Of a stretch of 64,000 nt of DNA, positions 62,039 to 64,000 are shown one piece after another. Both the position numbers and the translations under genes were made by a program. The DNA lies in assembly GCA_013399305.1 (NCBI GenBank), contig VXAI01000020.1, positions 2,259,416 through 2,323,415 on the forward strand, written 5' to 3'. Each line of letters opens with the position of its first letter. The stretch's first letter is position 1. This DNA comes from Rostratula benghalensis (Eukaryota; Chordata; Aves; Charadriiformes; Rostratulidae). The notes beneath the pieces were generated by a model, which searched no databases, had not been told where the DNA came from, and saw only the letters and a program-made list of their open reading frames with translations.

Positions 62039-64000
62039 TTGAGAGAAACACTGTGCATGGTTTTTATTTCCTCTCTAATGTAAAGAAATATGTACCAAAC
62101 TTTGGCAGTTTTTCTATACACAACTTCTTGGCTTTTAACTAAAAACCAACAACCCCACAAACAACATGGTCCTTCTAAAACCCTGAATATAGATCTATAT
62201 TGGTCAGAGAAGTATTCTATATCCTGGCTTACTCAGAATGCTTCTCCCACGGACAGATTTCAATTTGGATTTCTTCAACTCTTGCTCACAGGACTGTGCT
62301 AAATGGTTTTGAAATTTCCGTCCTTCCCCAGGCTCTGCCTCAGAAGGGGACTTAGCAAACACAGAGTTGCTAGAATAGTTTAGATATAGAAAAAGACGTG
62401 TGGCATGAAAACTGCTGTTCTCCTATATTTATGTACCCATAGACCCTAACATCAACTATTGCAATGTTACCATAATCTAAGTGGAAGCTGCAAGGGGAAA
62501 TCGTTGACCTGGCAGACAGGCAAGTTGTGCACAGCATCACTGCATAGCGGTACTGAGGGAGTCCAGGATGAAATGTACACAGCCTTTGCAAGATTGACCA
62601 CAGCAGTTAAATTAATGTATATATAACTTCCTTTCCATCCCCCACAGGCCAATGCAAGCGGTGGCAATGCTAAAACTGGGTACAAGTTTTTGGAAAAGAA
62701 TTACCTAGAAGCTACAGGAACTCAAAAGGGACACCAGCAAATTAGAAAGCGGCTTTGCTAAGAAGTAATCCGGTACAAAGCACATGATAAAAGGTGCTTC
62801 TTTTCTTCACTTCTAACATGCTTTGTAAATATACTTGTTTTAATGATTTTACTGTATGCTATGCTGTGAAATCTTGGTGGGGGGGAAAAAAAAAAAAAAC
62901 CAAACCAAAAACACCAAAAAAAAAAAAAAACATTGAGCTTGCTATAATAGGGAGCAACCAGCCACTTACAGGTATGTGTTAATGGCTTTATAGGAAACAA
63001 GTATACAACTGATAAACAAAACCTTCTCACAAAAATTATTCCAGGTGACACCTGTGCATTCAACTTGATGTATGAAATCTCCCCTAACATCTGGTGGTAC
63101 AATGTTAGGTGACTTTTGTAGTGTCTCTGTAGATTGATAGTGCTGGGAGCTATAGTGATTGTTGCTAATTTATAATAGCATAAGACACTGTTGGGAACGT
63201 TTCGTGCAGGAAGCAGCGTAGGAAGGTGTACAGCAACATGCTACTTGTGTGGGTTGTATAAGACATTATCATTGTCTTTTGAAAATGATGAAAATGATAG
63301 CAGTGTTTTATCCTGAAGTGATCCTTGTCACAGTATTTCTGACATGCTGTGGTCTCCTTGTAGCTTAATAGCTTCTATTTCTATCGCAAATGGAAAATAC
63401 AGGCTTTAGAGTATATATAATAATTTACATTAAAAATATTATCAGAGTACTGTATTTTGATTTTATGGAACAGTTACTTTAATACTTACAATGCAATACA
63501 AAGTATTGCCAGCAGGTTGAGGGAGCATGTAAATACACTTTCCCAAACATGTAAAGAATTTAAACAATTCATTTACTTTGCATTAATGCTTTTGGTATTG
63601 ATTAGACTAACTTTTTAGTTTTAACATTCACTCAAAGTTTAAAAATCTCTCTGCCCCATCAAATATGTGAACGGGGTGGGGGGAGAGAAAGAAAAAAAAA
63701 TATCTTTTTATTATTCACCAATTGAAATATAAAGATAAACCCAGGTTTTCTTTGCAGGCACTTTCTATTTTTGATCAAGTAAACCAGCCTGCTTAAAACA
63801 CCTGTGAAACTAAAAAGGAGGAAGCAAGATTGCAGTTCCAGGGTCAGCAATCCCGTATTTCCACGCTGTTATGCTTTGTGTGTGTTAAGGGAGAATCAAA
63901 TTATGAATTCCCAGTGGAGGGCCAGCAGTTCAGCTAAAAAACATGCACCTGCTTAATCCAAGATGATGCGCAAGCACAAGGAGGTGGAAATTAAACACAT
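62039..64000. other. Intergenic DNA at window end, no recognised gene
   Basis: AT-rich sequence with an A-rich stretch near 62887-62930. In mammals SS18's upstream neighbour is PSMA8, but I found no proteasome alpha-subunit exon here. Confidence 0.55.

Noticed and set aside
47401..64000. PSMA8 or another known neighbour of SS18
   Set aside because: I looked for a proteasome alpha-subunit first exon in this interval, as expected from mammalian gene order, and found none; it may lie beyond the window.
1..64000. CRISPR arrays, bacterial operons, tRNA or rRNA genes
   Set aside because: The DNA is vertebrate nuclear sequence; no regularly spaced repeats, cloverleaf-forming segments or rRNA blocks were seen by eye.

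Overview
The window is vertebrate nuclear DNA, almost certainly from a bird. It is AT-rich and intron-rich, with one CpG island. Its interspersed repeats are nearly all CR1-type LINE fragments whose 3' ends carry the avian-style ATTCTATGATTCT tail. I cannot tell the species.

One gene explains most of the window: SS18 (SYT, synovial sarcoma translocation protein, a subunit of the BAF/SWI-SNF chromatin remodelling complex), on the minus strand. I could place all eleven coding exons with consistent splice sites and reading phase: 46436-46368, 43255-43179, 41874-41790, 27489-27336, 21859-21638, 12505-12338, 11573-11469, 9423-9331, 8601-8479, 5523-5390 and 3295-3269 (stop). They sum to 1,257 nt, or 418 codons plus stop, the length I know for the long mammalian isoform. 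The first three exons encode the SNH domain that docks on the BRG1/BRM ATPases. Exon 4 carries a proline-rich, SH3-ligand-like run. Exons 5 to 11 encode the Met/Gln/Pro/Gly/Tyr-rich (QPGY) activation region. Exons 5-9 are all symmetric phase 1 units joined at glycine codons; exon 8 matches the known alternatively skipped exon.

Layout: 1-3268 is 3' UTR and 3' flank. 3269-46436 is the SS18 coding span, with ten introns including a 14.3 kb intron 3. About 45.85-47.4 kb is the CpG island and promoter, interrupted by a 182-base assembly gap. 47.4-64 kb is upstream intergenic DNA with CR1 pieces and no protein-coding gene I could recognise. About a dozen CR1 insertions are mapped, including a reverse-transcriptase relic in intron 5, a nested insertion in intron 4 and a head-to-head pair at 61.5 kb.

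I found no undescribed protein system. The sites most worth a second look are: the context of cassette exon 8 (modest splice sites followed by a CA-rich tract); a CpG-dense patch and a perfect RFX-type X-box palindrome around exon 4; an upstream exon-like sequence with a strong splice donor in the CpG island; and a perfect 14-bp inverted repeat at 50.9 kb.
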